Assembly (NCBI GenBank): GCA_964552235.1
Contig: CAZKGO010000041.1
Span: forward strand, 1 to 39,850
Direction: 5' to 3'
Source of the DNA: CAVTHK01 sp964552235
Lineage (GTDB): Bacteria > Spirochaetota > Spirochaetia > SZUA-6 > CAVTHK01
DNA: 39,850 nt
This document shows positions 17,733-26,258 of this stretch, in pieces (position 1 is the first letter of the stretch; each line of letters starts with the position of its first letter). The notes beneath the pieces are model-generated. The model had not been told where the DNA came from and searched no databases. It worked only from the letters and a program-made list of their open reading frames with translations. A program made the translations under genes and the position numbers.

Positions 17733-18787
17733 GGCTCGAGCATCACCTTGATCGGGTTTTCGCGGCCCCCAAGGATCATGGCGAAGGCTTCGGCCACTCG
17801 GTCCAGCGGGTAGCGGTGCGTGATCAGCCCATCGGCGCACACGCGGCCGGTTTCCAACATCCACAGGCCAGTGGTCCATTCGTGCCCCGGAAACGGAGCC
17901 GAGTAGTTCATCCACGACCCGACCAGGTGCAGCTCCTTGCGCGTGATCCGTTCGAAGGCGGCCGCTTCGAAGCTCACGTCCTGCGGCGTNNNNNNNNNNG
18001 TACCGACCAGCAGCACCGTGCCGCCGCCCTTGGCGCAGGCGATCGCGTCCTTCTTGGCCGGGCTGCTGCCCGACGATTCGAAGACCACGTCGGCGCCGCC
18101 GTCGGGCAGGGAGGCGGCCGCCTCGCGCAAGCTCGCCCTGGCCGGGTTGACGGTCGCGTCTGCGCCGAGGGCGCGGGCCGCCTCGAGCTTGGCCTCGACG
18201 ACGTCGGAGACGATGACCGTGCGCGCGCCCATCGCCTTGAGGGCCTGAAGCGCGATCAGGCCGATGGCGCCCGCCCCCGTGACGATGGCGCTGCGGCCGA
18301 GCAGGGCGCCGAGGCGCAGCAGGGGATGCAGGCAGACCGTCACGGGCTCGATCAGGGCGCCGAGCTCGAAGGACAGGCCCGGCGGGAGGCTCAGCACGTT
18401 GGCGGAGGGCACGGCGACATACTCGGCCATGGCGCCATGGACACGGCTGCCGACGAAGCTGTAGTCGTCGCCCAGCGAGTACAGGCCGCGCCGGCTCCAC
18501 GGCGAGTCGGGGTTGGGCACCAGCGGAGCGGCGGTAACGCGGTCGCCGACCGCGAAGCCCGCCGCTCCCGGTGCTATCGCCGCCACCTCGCCGGCGAACT
18601 CGTGGCCGAGCACGATCCGGTCCCATCGGTCCGCCGCTTCGGTGACCCGGTTGACGTCGGAGCCGCAGATGCCGACCTTGCGCACGCGGATCAGGACTTC
18701 GCCGGCGCGCGGCTCGGGGGTCGGCAGCTCGACGCACTCCATGCGGCCGGGGCCGCGCCGGAGTGCGGCCTTCATCGTGGTCTTCAC
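17729..18787 (-). CDS. Zinc-type sugar/polyol dehydrogenase (sorbitol dehydrogenase-like), with an assembly gap
   Basis: A medium-chain dehydrogenase of about 352 residues. Catalytic zinc ligands are visible: Cys41 (GICGSD), His62/Glu63 (GHE) and Glu147 (IEP). The Rossmann motif is TGAGAIGL (170-177), and SDVVEAKLEAARALGAD follows as in NAD-specific polyol dehydrogenases. The structural-zinc lobe is present in length, but its four Cys are replaced (Asn92, Ser95, Ser98, Gly106). The start is GTG 18787, overlapping the upstream permease stop (GTGA). The ten N at 17990-17999 fall between TVLLVG and TPQDVSFEA, with both sides in the same frame. It should oxidise a hexitol or pentitol to the ketose; the substrate is unknown. 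Confidence 0.88.
   Translation of the reverse strand: MKTTMKAALRRGPGRMECVELPTPEPRAGEVLIRVRKVGICGSDVNRVTEAADRWDRIVLGHEFAGEVAAIAPGAAGFAVGDRVTAAPLVPNPDSPWSRRGLYSLGDDYSFVGSRVHGAMAEYVAVPSANVLSLPPGLSFELGALIEPVTVCLHPLLRLGALLGRSAIVTGAGAIGLIALQALKAMGARTVIVSDVVEAKLEAARALGADATVNPARASLREAAASLPDGGADVVFESSGSSPAKKDAIACAKGGGTVLLVGXXXXTPQDVSFEAAAFERITRKELHLVGSWMNYSAPFPGHEWTTGLWMLETGRVCADGLITHRYPLDRVAEAFAMILGGRENPIKVMLEP
17990..17999. other. Scaffold gap of ten N
   Basis: Exactly ten unknown bases inside the dehydrogenase gene, the usual placeholder for a gap of unknown size. Flanking frames agree, so the missing piece is small or a multiple of three plus two. Confidence 0.95.
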
Positions 18788-19626
18788 TTGATGCCTCGAT
18801 ACATGAACGCCGTGATGATCTGCTTGCTGAGAAACACGTAGACCAGGATGATCGGCAGCACCAGGATCACGTTGCCGGCCATGATGATGTGCCAGGCGTA
18901 GGCGCCCTCGATGTTGCGCAGCCCCGCGATGGCGATCGGCAGCGGCCTCACCTCGGTCGTGTTGGTCATGACGAAGGGCCAGAAAAAGTCGTTCCAGTGG
19001 GCGATGAAGCTGAACATGGCCACCGTGACCATGGAGGACCTGGCCATCGGCAGCAGGATGCTGAAGAGGATCTGCAGCTCCTTGGCGCTATCCAGCCGGG
19101 CAGACTCGACGATCTCCTCGGGAACCTGCATGAAGGCCTGCCGAAGCAGGAAGATGCCGAAGGCGTTGGCGCCGAACGGCAGGATCTGCGGCACCAGGGT
19201 CTTGAGCAGCTTCATCCTGGCGAACATCAGGTACACCGAGATAAAGGTCACCTGGCCCGGAATCATGAACGCGACCAGCACGAGGGCGAACAGGGGACCC
19301 TTGAAGCGGAACTGGTACTTCGCGAAGCCGTAGGCCGCGGGGATCATGACGGCGAGCTGCATGACCACGATCGACAGCGTCACGACGATGCTGTTGCGCA
19401 CGAACAGCGGATAGGGCCCCGAGTTCCAGACCTCGACAAAGTTCTGCCACTGGATTTCCGCGGGCCACAGCGACGGCGGGAACACGATGGTCTCGTCGAA
19501 GGTCTTGAACGCCGTGATCATCATCCAGAGAAAGGGGAAAACGAAGATCGTGACGAGCACGAGCTTGAACGAGGCGCTGAACAGCCTCTGCGTCCGGTTC
19601 AGGATCCGATCGGCGGTGATGCTCAT
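18784..19626 (-). CDS. ABC sugar transporter permease, MalG type
   Basis: A 280-residue protein with six expected membrane helices (FKLVLVTIFVFPFLWMMITAF first). It carries MIPAAYGFAKYQFRFKG, and the EAA loop VESARLDSAKELQILFSILLPMA around residues 185-207 that docks on the ATPase. It ends IITAFMYRGIK, like UgpE/MalG-type permeases. ATG 19626 lies 11 bases after the partner permease stop. No ATPase gene is present in the window. It is part of the same importer as the 20573 permease and the 23038 binding protein. Confidence 0.92.
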   Translation of the reverse strand: MSITADRILNRTQRLFSASFKLVLVTIFVFPFLWMMITAFKTFDETIVFPPSLWPAEIQWQNFVEVWNSGPYPLFVRNSIVVTLSIVVMQLAVMIPAAYGFAKYQFRFKGPLFALVLVAFMIPGQVTFISVYLMFARMKLLKTLVPQILPFGANAFGIFLLRQAFMQVPEEIVESARLDSAKELQILFSILLPMARSSMVTVAMFSFIAHWNDFFWPFVMTNTTEVRPLPIAIAGLRNIEGAYAWHIIMAGNVILVLPIILVYVFLSKQIITAFMYRGIK

Positions 19627-19637
19627 CGCTCGCGCTC

Positions 19638-20573
19638 CTACTGATAGTGGACCCGTCGGGACAGGACCAGAAAGTAGACGGCCGTGATCGCTGCGACGAT
19701 GACCAGCAGGACCGTTCCGCCCGCCGAGGCATAGCCGAGCTTCATGAGGGTAAAGGCGTTCTCATAGATGTAGTAGACGAGCACCTTGGTCGAGTTGCCG
19801 GGCCCGCCGTTGGTCATGATCCTGATCGTCTCGAAGACCTTGAACGAGTTGATGGTCATCGTGATCAGGAGGAGGAACGTCTGGGGCGAGATCATGGGAA
19901 GGGTGATCCTGAAAAAGACCCTCGTGCGGCCGGCGTTGTCCAGGGCCGCCGCCTCGTAGATCTCGGCCGGGATCGCCTGCAGGGACGCCAGCACCACGAG
20001 GGCGTGGTAGCCGAGACCTTTCCAGATCGAGACCATGATGATCGACATCATGGCGGTGTCGGAGCTGTTGAGCCACTTCAGCGACGGCAGGCCAAAGGCG
20101 TTGAGGACCAGGTTGAGCACTCCGGTTCTCGGATCCATCAGCCACATCCACACCATCGAGACCGAGACCAGCGAAATGATGTGGGGGGTAAAGATCGCCG
20201 CCTGGGAAAAGGCGTTGAACCTCGTGGGCGGCTTGAGCCAGACGGCGACCAGGATCGCGAGGGCCAGCTGCACTCCTACGGTGAACACGGTGTAGACGAC
20301 CGTGTGCGACATCGCCTCGAGGAACTCTCGCTTGCGGAACAGGATGCTGTAGTTCCTCAAGCCCACGAACAGCGGCTTGGGGTCGATCATGTTCCACTCG
20401 GTGAACCCGAGGGCGACCAGACGGACGATGGGGTAGACGATGAACACGCACAGAAAGGCGATCGCGGGCGCGATGAACAGGTAGGGATACAGCGTCTGCC
20501 TGCGGAACGGGACCGGTGCGCCGCTCATCAGGCGGCGGCCCCTGGTGACTTCGCGGACTTCGATGCTCGCCAC
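19638..20573 (-). CDS. ABC sugar transporter permease, MalF/UgpA type
   Basis: The start GTG 20573 is chosen because AGGAAG lies eight bases upstream; the frame is open to 20597, and ATG 20528 is a possible alternative. The 311-residue protein begins after a basic tail with YPYLFIAPAIAFLCVFIVYP, then FTEWNMIDPKPLFVGLRNY, the standard opening of UgpA-like permeases. The EAA loop is YEAAALDNAGRTRVFFRITLPM, followed by FETIRIMTNGGPGNSTKVLVYYIYENAF, the family signature. Six helices are expected. It forms a heterodimer with the downstream permease in the cytoplasmic membrane. Confidence 0.92.
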   Translation of the reverse strand: MASIEVREVTRGRRLMSGAPVPFRRQTLYPYLFIAPAIAFLCVFIVYPIVRLVALGFTEWNMIDPKPLFVGLRNYSILFRKREFLEAMSHTVVYTVFTVGVQLALAILVAVWLKPPTRFNAFSQAAIFTPHIISLVSVSMVWMWLMDPRTGVLNLVLNAFGLPSLKWLNSSDTAMMSIIMVSIWKGLGYHALVVLASLQAIPAEIYEAAALDNAGRTRVFFRITLPMISPQTFLLLITMTINSFKVFETIRIMTNGGPGNSTKVLVYYIYENAFTLMKLGYASAGGTVLLVIVAAITAVYFLVLSRRVHYQ

Positions 20574-20632
20574 GATTCTCTTCCTTCTCGCCGCCACAGA
20601 GTATCAAGGGCGGCGATTCGAGAAAAGACGCT

Positions 20633-21655
20633 CTACTGGATGTAGATCGGGTTGGACAACGCCTCCGGCAGGCCGTCGCTCTTGACCACCTCCACGCGGT
20701 AGAAGAGCCGCCGCTGCATCGGCACGTCGATGCGCAGCCGGCCTCCGCGGGTCTCGCTCTCGACCTCGACGCCCATGTCGGTGATGACCCGCACGCGGCT
20801 TCCCGCTGTGGCGTTGTCCACGCGCAGGGCGAAGACCGTGCCGGGCGCGTAGGTCACCGTGTCCCCCATCATGCCCCCCGGACAGCAGAAGGCGATGTTG
20901 GCGGTCCGGGCGTTCTCGCTCACGTAGGAGTGGCCCTTTCGCAGCGCGGCCAGGATCGAGGGGGCATCCCTGCTCTCGGCGTACACGCAGTTGACCGGGC
21001 TGCGCTCGCTTCCGATCTTGTGAGCGTCCGAGCCGCCCACGAGGCGGACGCGGCGGCCCCGGGAGAGGGCTCCCTGCCACCAGTCGACCGTCTGCCGGTC
21101 GGCGTCGTCCCAGACGCCGTTCCATGCCTCCAGGGCGCCGAAATCGAAGTCCATTCCGTACTTGTTGGGATACTTCGGGTCGAAGGGGTGGTTGACCTGC
21201 GTGAGGGCGCCGGCGGCCTCCAGAGTGTCGAAGAACTGCCTGATCTCCGCGGCGTCGGCAAAGGTGAGCGTCTCCATGAAGTCGGTGATCCCGTAGAAGT
21301 TGAAGTGGCCGTTCTTCAGGGTCAGCTCGTAGCCGGGGATGAGGATGATCCCCTGCGGGTTGGGCTGCGAGAACGCCGCCGCCTTGAAGTGGTTCCTCGT
21401 GTTGTGGTCCGTGAGCGCAAAGAAGTCCCACCCCGCCGCTGCCACGTAGCCTATGATCGTGTCCACCGACTGGGCGCCGTCCTTGCTGTAGGCCGAGTGG
21501 CAGTGCAGGTCGCCCCGCAGGAGCAGCAGGTTCGTGGCCTCCAGGCAGTCGCCTGCGGACCGCACGTGTGCGCATCCGGCGGCGAGCGCGGCGGCAAGCA
21601 GGACGGCGAAGAGCCCGCCCCGACGGGCCTCTTTGTCGATCAGGACTCGGCGCAT
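20633..21655 (-). CDS. PHP-domain metallohydrolase lipoprotein (CehA/McbA-like)
   Basis: A 340-residue protein starting at ATG 21655. The signal peptide ends in the lipobox LAAGC (Cys28), so it is probably anchored outside the cytoplasmic membrane. The PHP fold motifs follow: GDLHCHS with His51 and His53, then FFALTDHN, HFNFYG, TQVNHPFD and VGGSDAH, covering the expected metal ligands. CehA/McbA-family enzymes hydrolyse esters, carbamates or phosphoesters. It sits between the sugar-binding protein and the two permeases of one ABC importer, which suggests that it releases the transported sugar or polyol from a conjugate at the cell surface. No phosphodiester specificity can be read from sequence. 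Confidence 0.85.
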   Translation of the reverse strand: MRRVLIDKEARRGGLFAVLLAAALAAGCAHVRSAGDCLEATNLLLLRGDLHCHSAYSKDGAQSVDTIIGYVAAAGWDFFALTDHNTRNHFKAAAFSQPNPQGIILIPGYELTLKNGHFNFYGITDFMETLTFADAAEIRQFFDTLEAAGALTQVNHPFDPKYPNKYGMDFDFGALEAWNGVWDDADRQTVDWWQGALSRGRRVRLVGGSDAHKIGSERSPVNCVYAESRDAPSILAALRKGHSYVSENARTANIAFCCPGGMMGDTVTYAPGTVFALRVDNATAGSRVRVITDMGVEVESETRGGRLRIDVPMQRRLFYRVEVVKSDGLPEALSNPIYIQ

Positions 21656-21733
21656 GTCTCGATTCCCCAATCGGAGGATGTCGGGCCCCGCTCCGCGCCC
21701 GGGCGCGGAGCGGGAGTCCCGAGGGTCACGATC

Positions 21734-23038
21734 CTACTTGTAGTAGCCGTTGGGCAGGATCGTCTCGCAGGCCTTCTTGATCTCGGCGTACGCCTGCTCG
21801 GCGGTGATCTTGTTGTCCGCCACCATGGCCTGCAGGGTCTTCTTGATCTCGAGGTTCAGCTCGGCCCAGTCGGCGGACACGTAGGTGTCCTTGACGTAGG
21901 CGAGCTGGTCAAAGGTGACTTTGTAGATCGGCTTTGCCGCCCACAGGTCCTGGATGATCTTCATGTCCTTGGCGGACTTGTGAGTGATCATGTAGCCGCC
22001 TGCGGCGCTGAACTCCGCGTTCACGGGCGCCGACGTGATGTACTTCACGAACTGGAACGCGGCGTCCTTCTGGCCCGGATCGCTCCTCTTGAAGATCACG
22101 ATGTTGCCGCCGCCGGTGGCGAAACCGCGCGTCTCCTTCATCGGCATAAAGGCTCCGGCGGCCTCGAACTTGCCCTCCGTGTTCTTCAGGACGCTGCCGA
22201 CGTTGCCCGTGCTCTGCAGCATGAAGCCGAGCTTGCCCTGGTAGAATTCCTGCAGCATGAAGCTGCCCGGCGAGGTCAGCGGCGGAACGAGGTACAGGCC
22301 CTCGTCGACGAGCTGCTTCCAGAACTTGAGGGCAGTGAGACCGACGTCGTTCTTGGTCAGGAGCGCCTGGGTGCCCTCCTCGTTTAGGAACGCGCCGCCC
22401 TGCTGGTTGATGAAGGCGCCGTAGAACCAGTTCTCGATCTCCCACGACATGGGGGCGATGCCCGCAGCCTTGAGCTTGCGGCCGTAGCTCACCATGTCGT
22501 CCCACGTCACCGGCGCCTTGTCGGTCCCGAGGACCTTTTTGAACATGTCCTTGTTGTAGTACATGATCGGCGTCGACCTGCAGAACGGCATTCCGTAGAG
22601 CCCGCCGCTCAGCTTGCTGTAGCTCAGGAAGCCCTCGATGTAGTCGTTGATGTCGACGTTGTGCTTTTTCAGGTACGGAGTCAGCTCCTCGACGACGCCC
22701 ATCTTGATCAGGCGCGGATTGTCGGGCGAATCGCAGACGCCGCACTCCGGATTCTCCTGAGCGGCCAGCGAGGTGATGTACTTGCCGAAGGCCTGGGCGT
22801 AGTTGCCCTGAAAAGTCCCGACGACCTCGATCTTGCCCTCGTTCAGCTTGTTGAAGTCGGCGATCTGTTTCTTCGTCGTCTCCGCATTCACGCCCGACCC
22901 GAAGGTGTACCAGAACTGGACCGTTCGCTTCTGTGCGGGCGCGGCCGCGGCCTTTTCCTGCTCTCCCCCGGCGAACAGCACACCGCCCGCGAGCAGCATC
23001 ATGCCCGCCAGCACTAACGACGATCTATTCTTGACCAT
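21734..23038 (-). CDS. ABC sugar transporter substrate-binding protein (UgpB-like)
   Basis: A 434-residue family-1 extracellular binding protein with strong Shine-Dalgarno AAGGAGGAAA before ATG 23038. The signal peptide ends in LFAGGEQEK; the lack of a lipobox Cys and the AGGxQE tail are common in spirochaetes. The mature part shows VQFWYTFGSGVNAETTKKQIADFN, GLYGMPFCRSTPIMYYNKDMF (about 150-170), INQQGGAFLNEEG, and FMLQEFYQGKLGFMLQSTG, all typical sugar-binder blocks. It ends in a helix pair with TILPNGYYK. It delivers the ligand to the two downstream permeases. Confidence 0.93.
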   Translation of the reverse strand: MVKNRSSLVLAGMMLLAGGVLFAGGEQEKAAAAPAQKRTVQFWYTFGSGVNAETTKKQIADFNKLNEGKIEVVGTFQGNYAQAFGKYITSLAAQENPECGVCDSPDNPRLIKMGVVEELTPYLKKHNVDINDYIEGFLSYSKLSGGLYGMPFCRSTPIMYYNKDMFKKVLGTDKAPVTWDDMVSYGRKLKAAGIAPMSWEIENWFYGAFINQQGGAFLNEEGTQALLTKNDVGLTALKFWKQLVDEGLYLVPPLTSPGSFMLQEFYQGKLGFMLQSTGNVGSVLKNTEGKFEAAGAFMPMKETRGFATGGGNIVIFKRSDPGQKDAAFQFVKYITSAPVNAEFSAAGGYMITHKSAKDMKIIQDLWAAKPIYKVTFDQLAYVKDTYVSADWAELNLEIKKTLQAMVADNKITAEQAYAEIKKACETILPNGYYK

Positions 23039-23143
23039 ACGCTTTCCTCCTTGGCGAGGTTCATAGAGATCGTTAGTGCGCAGGATATGTCGCTGTGCGA
23101 CTGATTGTCAAGAGTCGAGGGCTCTTTGTGGTCATTAGCGATC
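23012..23143. promoter_or_regulatory. Candidate operators of the DeoR-family regulator
   Basis: Upstream of the binding-protein gene, GATCGTTAGTG (23068-23078) and CATTAGCGATC (23133-23143) form an imperfect inverted repeat with 54 bases between. A third related element, CACTAACG followed by ACGATC, lies at 23012-23025 inside the signal-peptide coding region. They lie directly after the DeoR-family gene, so they are plausible binding sites for it. This rests on similarity between copies alone. Confidence 0.4.
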
Positions 23144-23167
23144 AGAAAGGAGCCGTCCGATCTCGTT

Positions 23168-23959
23168 TCAAGGCAGCCTGGTCTCCGCAGGGGCGATGAT
23201 GAGCCTGATGCCCTTTTGCTCGAGCTCGCTGCGATACTCCTGCTGCGACCCCTCGTCCGTGACCAGCACGTCGACCTCGTCGATCGGGGCTGAGACGAAG
23301 TTCGATACCACGGCCAGCTTGCCGTGGTCGGCGACCACGATGACCTCGCCGCGCGTGCGCTCGATCATCTCCCGGGTGACCTCGGCCTCCTGAGCCACGG
23401 GGTGGGTGAGGCCGTCCTTGACGCTCAGCCCATCGACCCCGATGATCGCCTTGCTGGCGTAGACGCGCTGCAGCGCGATCGAGGCGAACGAGCCGACGAC
23501 GGAGTTCGACTGGGGTCGGTACTCGCCCCCGATGAGGATCAGCTCGATGCCGAGCGCGTAGCTTTCCAGGACCGCGGCCACATTGTTGGTGATGAGCCGG
23601 ATCTTTCTGGAGCCCAGATTGCGGATGACCTCGAGGGTCGTCGAGCCTCCGTTGACGAGCAGGGTGTCGCCGTCCTCGATCAGCGCCGCGGCCGCGCGGC
23701 CGATCGCCGTCTTTTCCACCCGGCGGTCGAGGCCCTTCTGGGAGAACATCGTCTCGACCCGCAGCCTGTGGGTCGCCACGGCCCCGCCGCGCGCCCGCTC
23801 CAGCAGCCCGCGCCGTTCCAGGACCGCGAGGTCTCTCCTGATCGTGATCTCCGACACGCCCAGCAGCGAGCTCAGCTCGGCGACCCCGATGATGCCGCGC
23901 TCCTCCAGGAGGCGACCGATCCGGTGGTGACGCTCCGCGGGCATCCTGTGTTCGCTCAC
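23168..23959 (-). CDS. DeoR-family transcriptional repressor
   Basis: The start GTG 23959 follows GGGGAGGCGGAA; the frame is open to 23992. The 263-residue protein has an N-terminal winged helix-turn-helix (RIGRLLEERGIIGVAELSSL then VSEITIRRDLAVLERRGLL, residues 10-50). The C-terminal DeoRC sensor has DGDTLLVNGGSTTLEVIRNL, LITNNVAAV, LIGGEYRPQSNSVVG, AIIGVDGLS and VVADHGKLAVVSNF, which bind phosphorylated sugars in this family. It sits between the FGGY kinase and the binding-protein gene, 45 bases after the kinase stop. A ketose phosphate made by the neighbouring kinase is the expected inducer. Confidence 0.92.
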   Translation of the reverse strand: MSEHRMPAERHHRIGRLLEERGIIGVAELSSLLGVSEITIRRDLAVLERRGLLERARGGAVATHRLRVETMFSQKGLDRRVEKTAIGRAAAALIEDGDTLLVNGGSTTLEVIRNLGSRKIRLITNNVAAVLESYALGIELILIGGEYRPQSNSVVGSFASIALQRVYASKAIIGVDGLSVKDGLTHPVAQEAEVTREMIERTRGEVIVVADHGKLAVVSNFVSAPIDEVDVLVTDEGSQQEYRSELEQKGIRLIIAPAETRLP

Positions 23960-24004
23960 TTCCGCCTCCCCGGCGACAAGGATCGGCCGCAACAGCCGCT
24001 GCTG

Positions 24005-25557
24005 TCAACGTGCCGCGTTGCCGCCCCTGATTGCCGCCAGCACCTCGTAGGTGCCGCGCATTCCGTCGTAGGCGCCGCGGAACGCGGCGTAGAGCCGGTC
24101 GTACCAGACGCCTCGCTCGCTGCGGGGCGCGAAGCGCGCCGTCACGGCCGCGGCCCGCTCGGCTGCTGCGGCCAGGTCGGCGGCCAGGCCCNNNNNNNNN
24201 NGGCGCCTACCGCTTCTCGATCTCGTGGCCACGGATCTTCCCCGCCGGCGGCGGCGATCAGGGCGGCACCGAGGGTGGCGGCGTCGCGGTCACCAGGAAT
24301 CTCGACGGTCCTACCCGTGACGTCGGCAAAGATCCCGCTCCAGACCCGGCTGCGGCTGCAGCCGCCGGTCAGGCGGAACGACTCCCGTCGGCCACCCTGC
24401 TCGAGCATCTCCAGGACCCGACGGGTGCCCAGAGCGTTGCCCTCCATGATCGCCCGGGCGACGGCGGCGCGCGAGACGCGCGGATCCAGGCCGATGAGCG
24501 CGCCGCGCGCCGCGTCGTTCCACAGCGGAGCCCGCTGGCCGACCATGTACGGGAGAAACAGGAGAGGGCTTCCGTCGAAGGGCAGGGCCTCGACTTCGGC
24601 GTCGAGAGCGCGGTAGTCCGCCTCCCCGAGCAGGTCGCGAAACCACTTGAGCCCTGCGCCGCCGTAATCGACTCCGCCCGCCGCGATCCACAGGCCCGGG
24701 ATCGCGTGGTGGTAGCAGTGGATGCCCGGTTCCACCTGCGGCGATGCCACGCAGGCGTTGATGTTGGTGGCCGTTCCGGCCGAGACGCCGACGGTGCCGG
24801 CGCGGGCCAGTCCCGTGCCGAGCACGGCCGCCACGTTGTCCATCGCCCCGGCCACCACCGGCGTGCCTGCTGCCAGCCCGCAGGCCGCGGCGGCCCTCTG
24901 CGTCACCCTCCCGGCCACCTCGGTGCAGCCGAGAATCGGCGGCAGCTTGCGGCGGTCGATGCCGCAGCCGTCGACCAGCTCCGGGGACCAGCGGCCGCTC
25001 GCCAGCTCGCAGAGCTGGCTCAAGCCGCAGTCCGACACGCTCATCGTGGCCTCGCCGGTGAGGCGCAGGACCAGGAACCCGCCCGCGTGGAGGAACCAGG
25101 CGGCGCTGCGGTAGACATCCGGCTCGTGGGCCCTGATCCACAGCACCTTGGGGGCGAAGTTGGAGGCATCGCTGCGATTGCCGGCGATGCGGGCGAGCGT
25201 CTCGCCCAGGCGCTCCTGGATGTCCGCCGCCTCGGCGCCCGCGCGCCGGTCGTACCAAAGCGGGCCGGGCCGCAGCGGCGCGCCTTTGGCGTCGACGGGC
25301 AGCGCCATGCTCGACATCGCGTCGATGCCCACGGCCGCGACGGCGGCCGGGCGTACGGCCGAAGCGGCGATCACTTCGCGCGCGCAGCGGCAGAAGGCGC
25401 GCCACCAGTCCTCCGCTTCCTGTTCGGCCCAGCCCGGGCGGGGATGCGAGGTCGGGACGTCGGCGGATGCCGATGCGAGCGCACGGAAGTCGCGGTCGAA
25501 GAGCACGGTCCGGCATCCGGAGGTGCCGAGATCGGATGCGAGGATCAGGTCGCTCAT
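24005..25557 (-). CDS. xylB: FGGY-family carbohydrate kinase (xylulokinase-like), with an assembly gap
   Basis: It starts at ATG 25557 (LILASDLGTSGCRTVLFD, phosphate-binding DLGTSG at 9-14). Further FGGY blocks are GWAEQEAEDWW, GIDAMSSMALPVD, WYDRRAGAEA, VVAGAMDNVAAVLGTG, SAGTATNIN, LLFLPYMVGQRAPLWND and LTGGCSRSRVWSGIFADVTGR. The ten N at 24192-24201 fall near the C-terminus. Upstream the frame ends in REAVGA and downstream it resumes as GLAADLAAAAERA in a different frame down to the stop at 24005-24007, so the true gap is not ten bases long. The protein should phosphorylate a ketose; xylulose is the closest match, but the GatZ-family neighbour suggests a ketohexose is possible. Confidence 0.88.
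24192..24201. other. Scaffold gap of ten N
   Basis: Exactly ten unknown bases inside the FGGY kinase gene. The kinase frame changes across the gap, so the real missing length differs from ten. Confidence 0.95.
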
Positions 25558-25568
25558 GCTTCGGCCGG

Positions 25569-25597
25569 AGTGTAGCCGTGCCGGGCGGCCGCATCAA
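25569..25597 (-). promoter_or_regulatory. Promoter of the kinase-deoR-transporter operon
   Basis: On the minus strand TTGATG (25592-25597), a 17-base spacer and TACACT (25569-25574) lie 11 bases before ATG 25557. This predicts a leader of only a few bases. No Shine-Dalgarno sequence is seen. The promoter lies where the second half of the decayed MFS gene would have been. Confidence 0.5.
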
Positions 25598-26258
25598 CCC
25601 AGTCGGCGCCTCAGCCGGCCGCGGGCCTCGCCCGCCTGCCGGCAGCAGGACGCCGCGGGCGCCCAGCCGCGCGGGCATGGGGCCGCAGAGCACGAACACG
25701 ACGAGCTCAGCGGGACGCCCATGAGCAGCTGGTACGAGGCGAAGGCTGCGCCGAGCCCCCATCGCTCGACGAGCAGTCCGACGACCGGAGCGGTGACGCC
25801 CCACCCGACGGCTCCCCACACGCGGATGCGACCGTAGCGGCCCGTCCCGCCGCCGAGGCGGCCGAGCACGGCGTCGTCGGCCAGCGAGATGACGGGCGCG
25901 AGGGCGAAGGCGTAGGCGGTCACCGAGACCGGAGCAGCTCGAAGCGGGCGGCCAGCCCTACTGCCGCCGAGCAGGCCGTCGTGCCCGCGACCGTGAGGGA
26001 GAGAACGCGGCGATGGCTGCGGGTCGCATCGGCGAGGCCGCTCCACAGCGTCGCGGCGAAGAGCATGACCGGCGGCTGCACCGCCGCCAGAACGCCGACC
26101 AGGCTCCCAGGGAGCCCGGCGCCGCGGTAGTGCAGGAGCAGGTTCGACATGAGCGCCGCACCTGCGCCGAAGCAGAAGAAGCAGAACAGGCGAAACGCCG
26201 CGAGCGAACGGGCGTCGCCGCCGGGCGGGGGGCGCTCACTGAGCGGTGTAGCCTCCAT
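25594..26258 (-). pseudogene. Remnant of an MFS transporter (MFS_1_like)
   Basis: It starts at ATG 26258 with FRLFCFFCFGAGAALMSNLL, RGAGLPGSLVGVLAAVQPPV and LWSGLADATRSHRRVLSL, the first three membrane segments of LacY/nucleoside-permease-like MFS proteins. It breaks near 25925 (FELLRSR then stop). The next frame resumes with AYAFALAPVISLADDAVLG, YGRIRVWGAVGWGV and LGAAFASYQLLMG. A second shift near 25711 puts AELVVFVLCGPMPARLGA in a third frame. Only about six of twelve membrane helices are encoded before the kinase gene starts, so it is a true remnant, not just an assembly error. It overlaps the upstream SDR by 23 bases. Confidence 0.75.

Noticed and set aside
24142..24240. Alternative end of the kinase reading through the N gap in the same frame
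   Set aside because: That frame gives Trp/Pro/Arg-rich sequence, whereas the shifted frame gives a normal FGGY C-terminus; the gap length is a placeholder.
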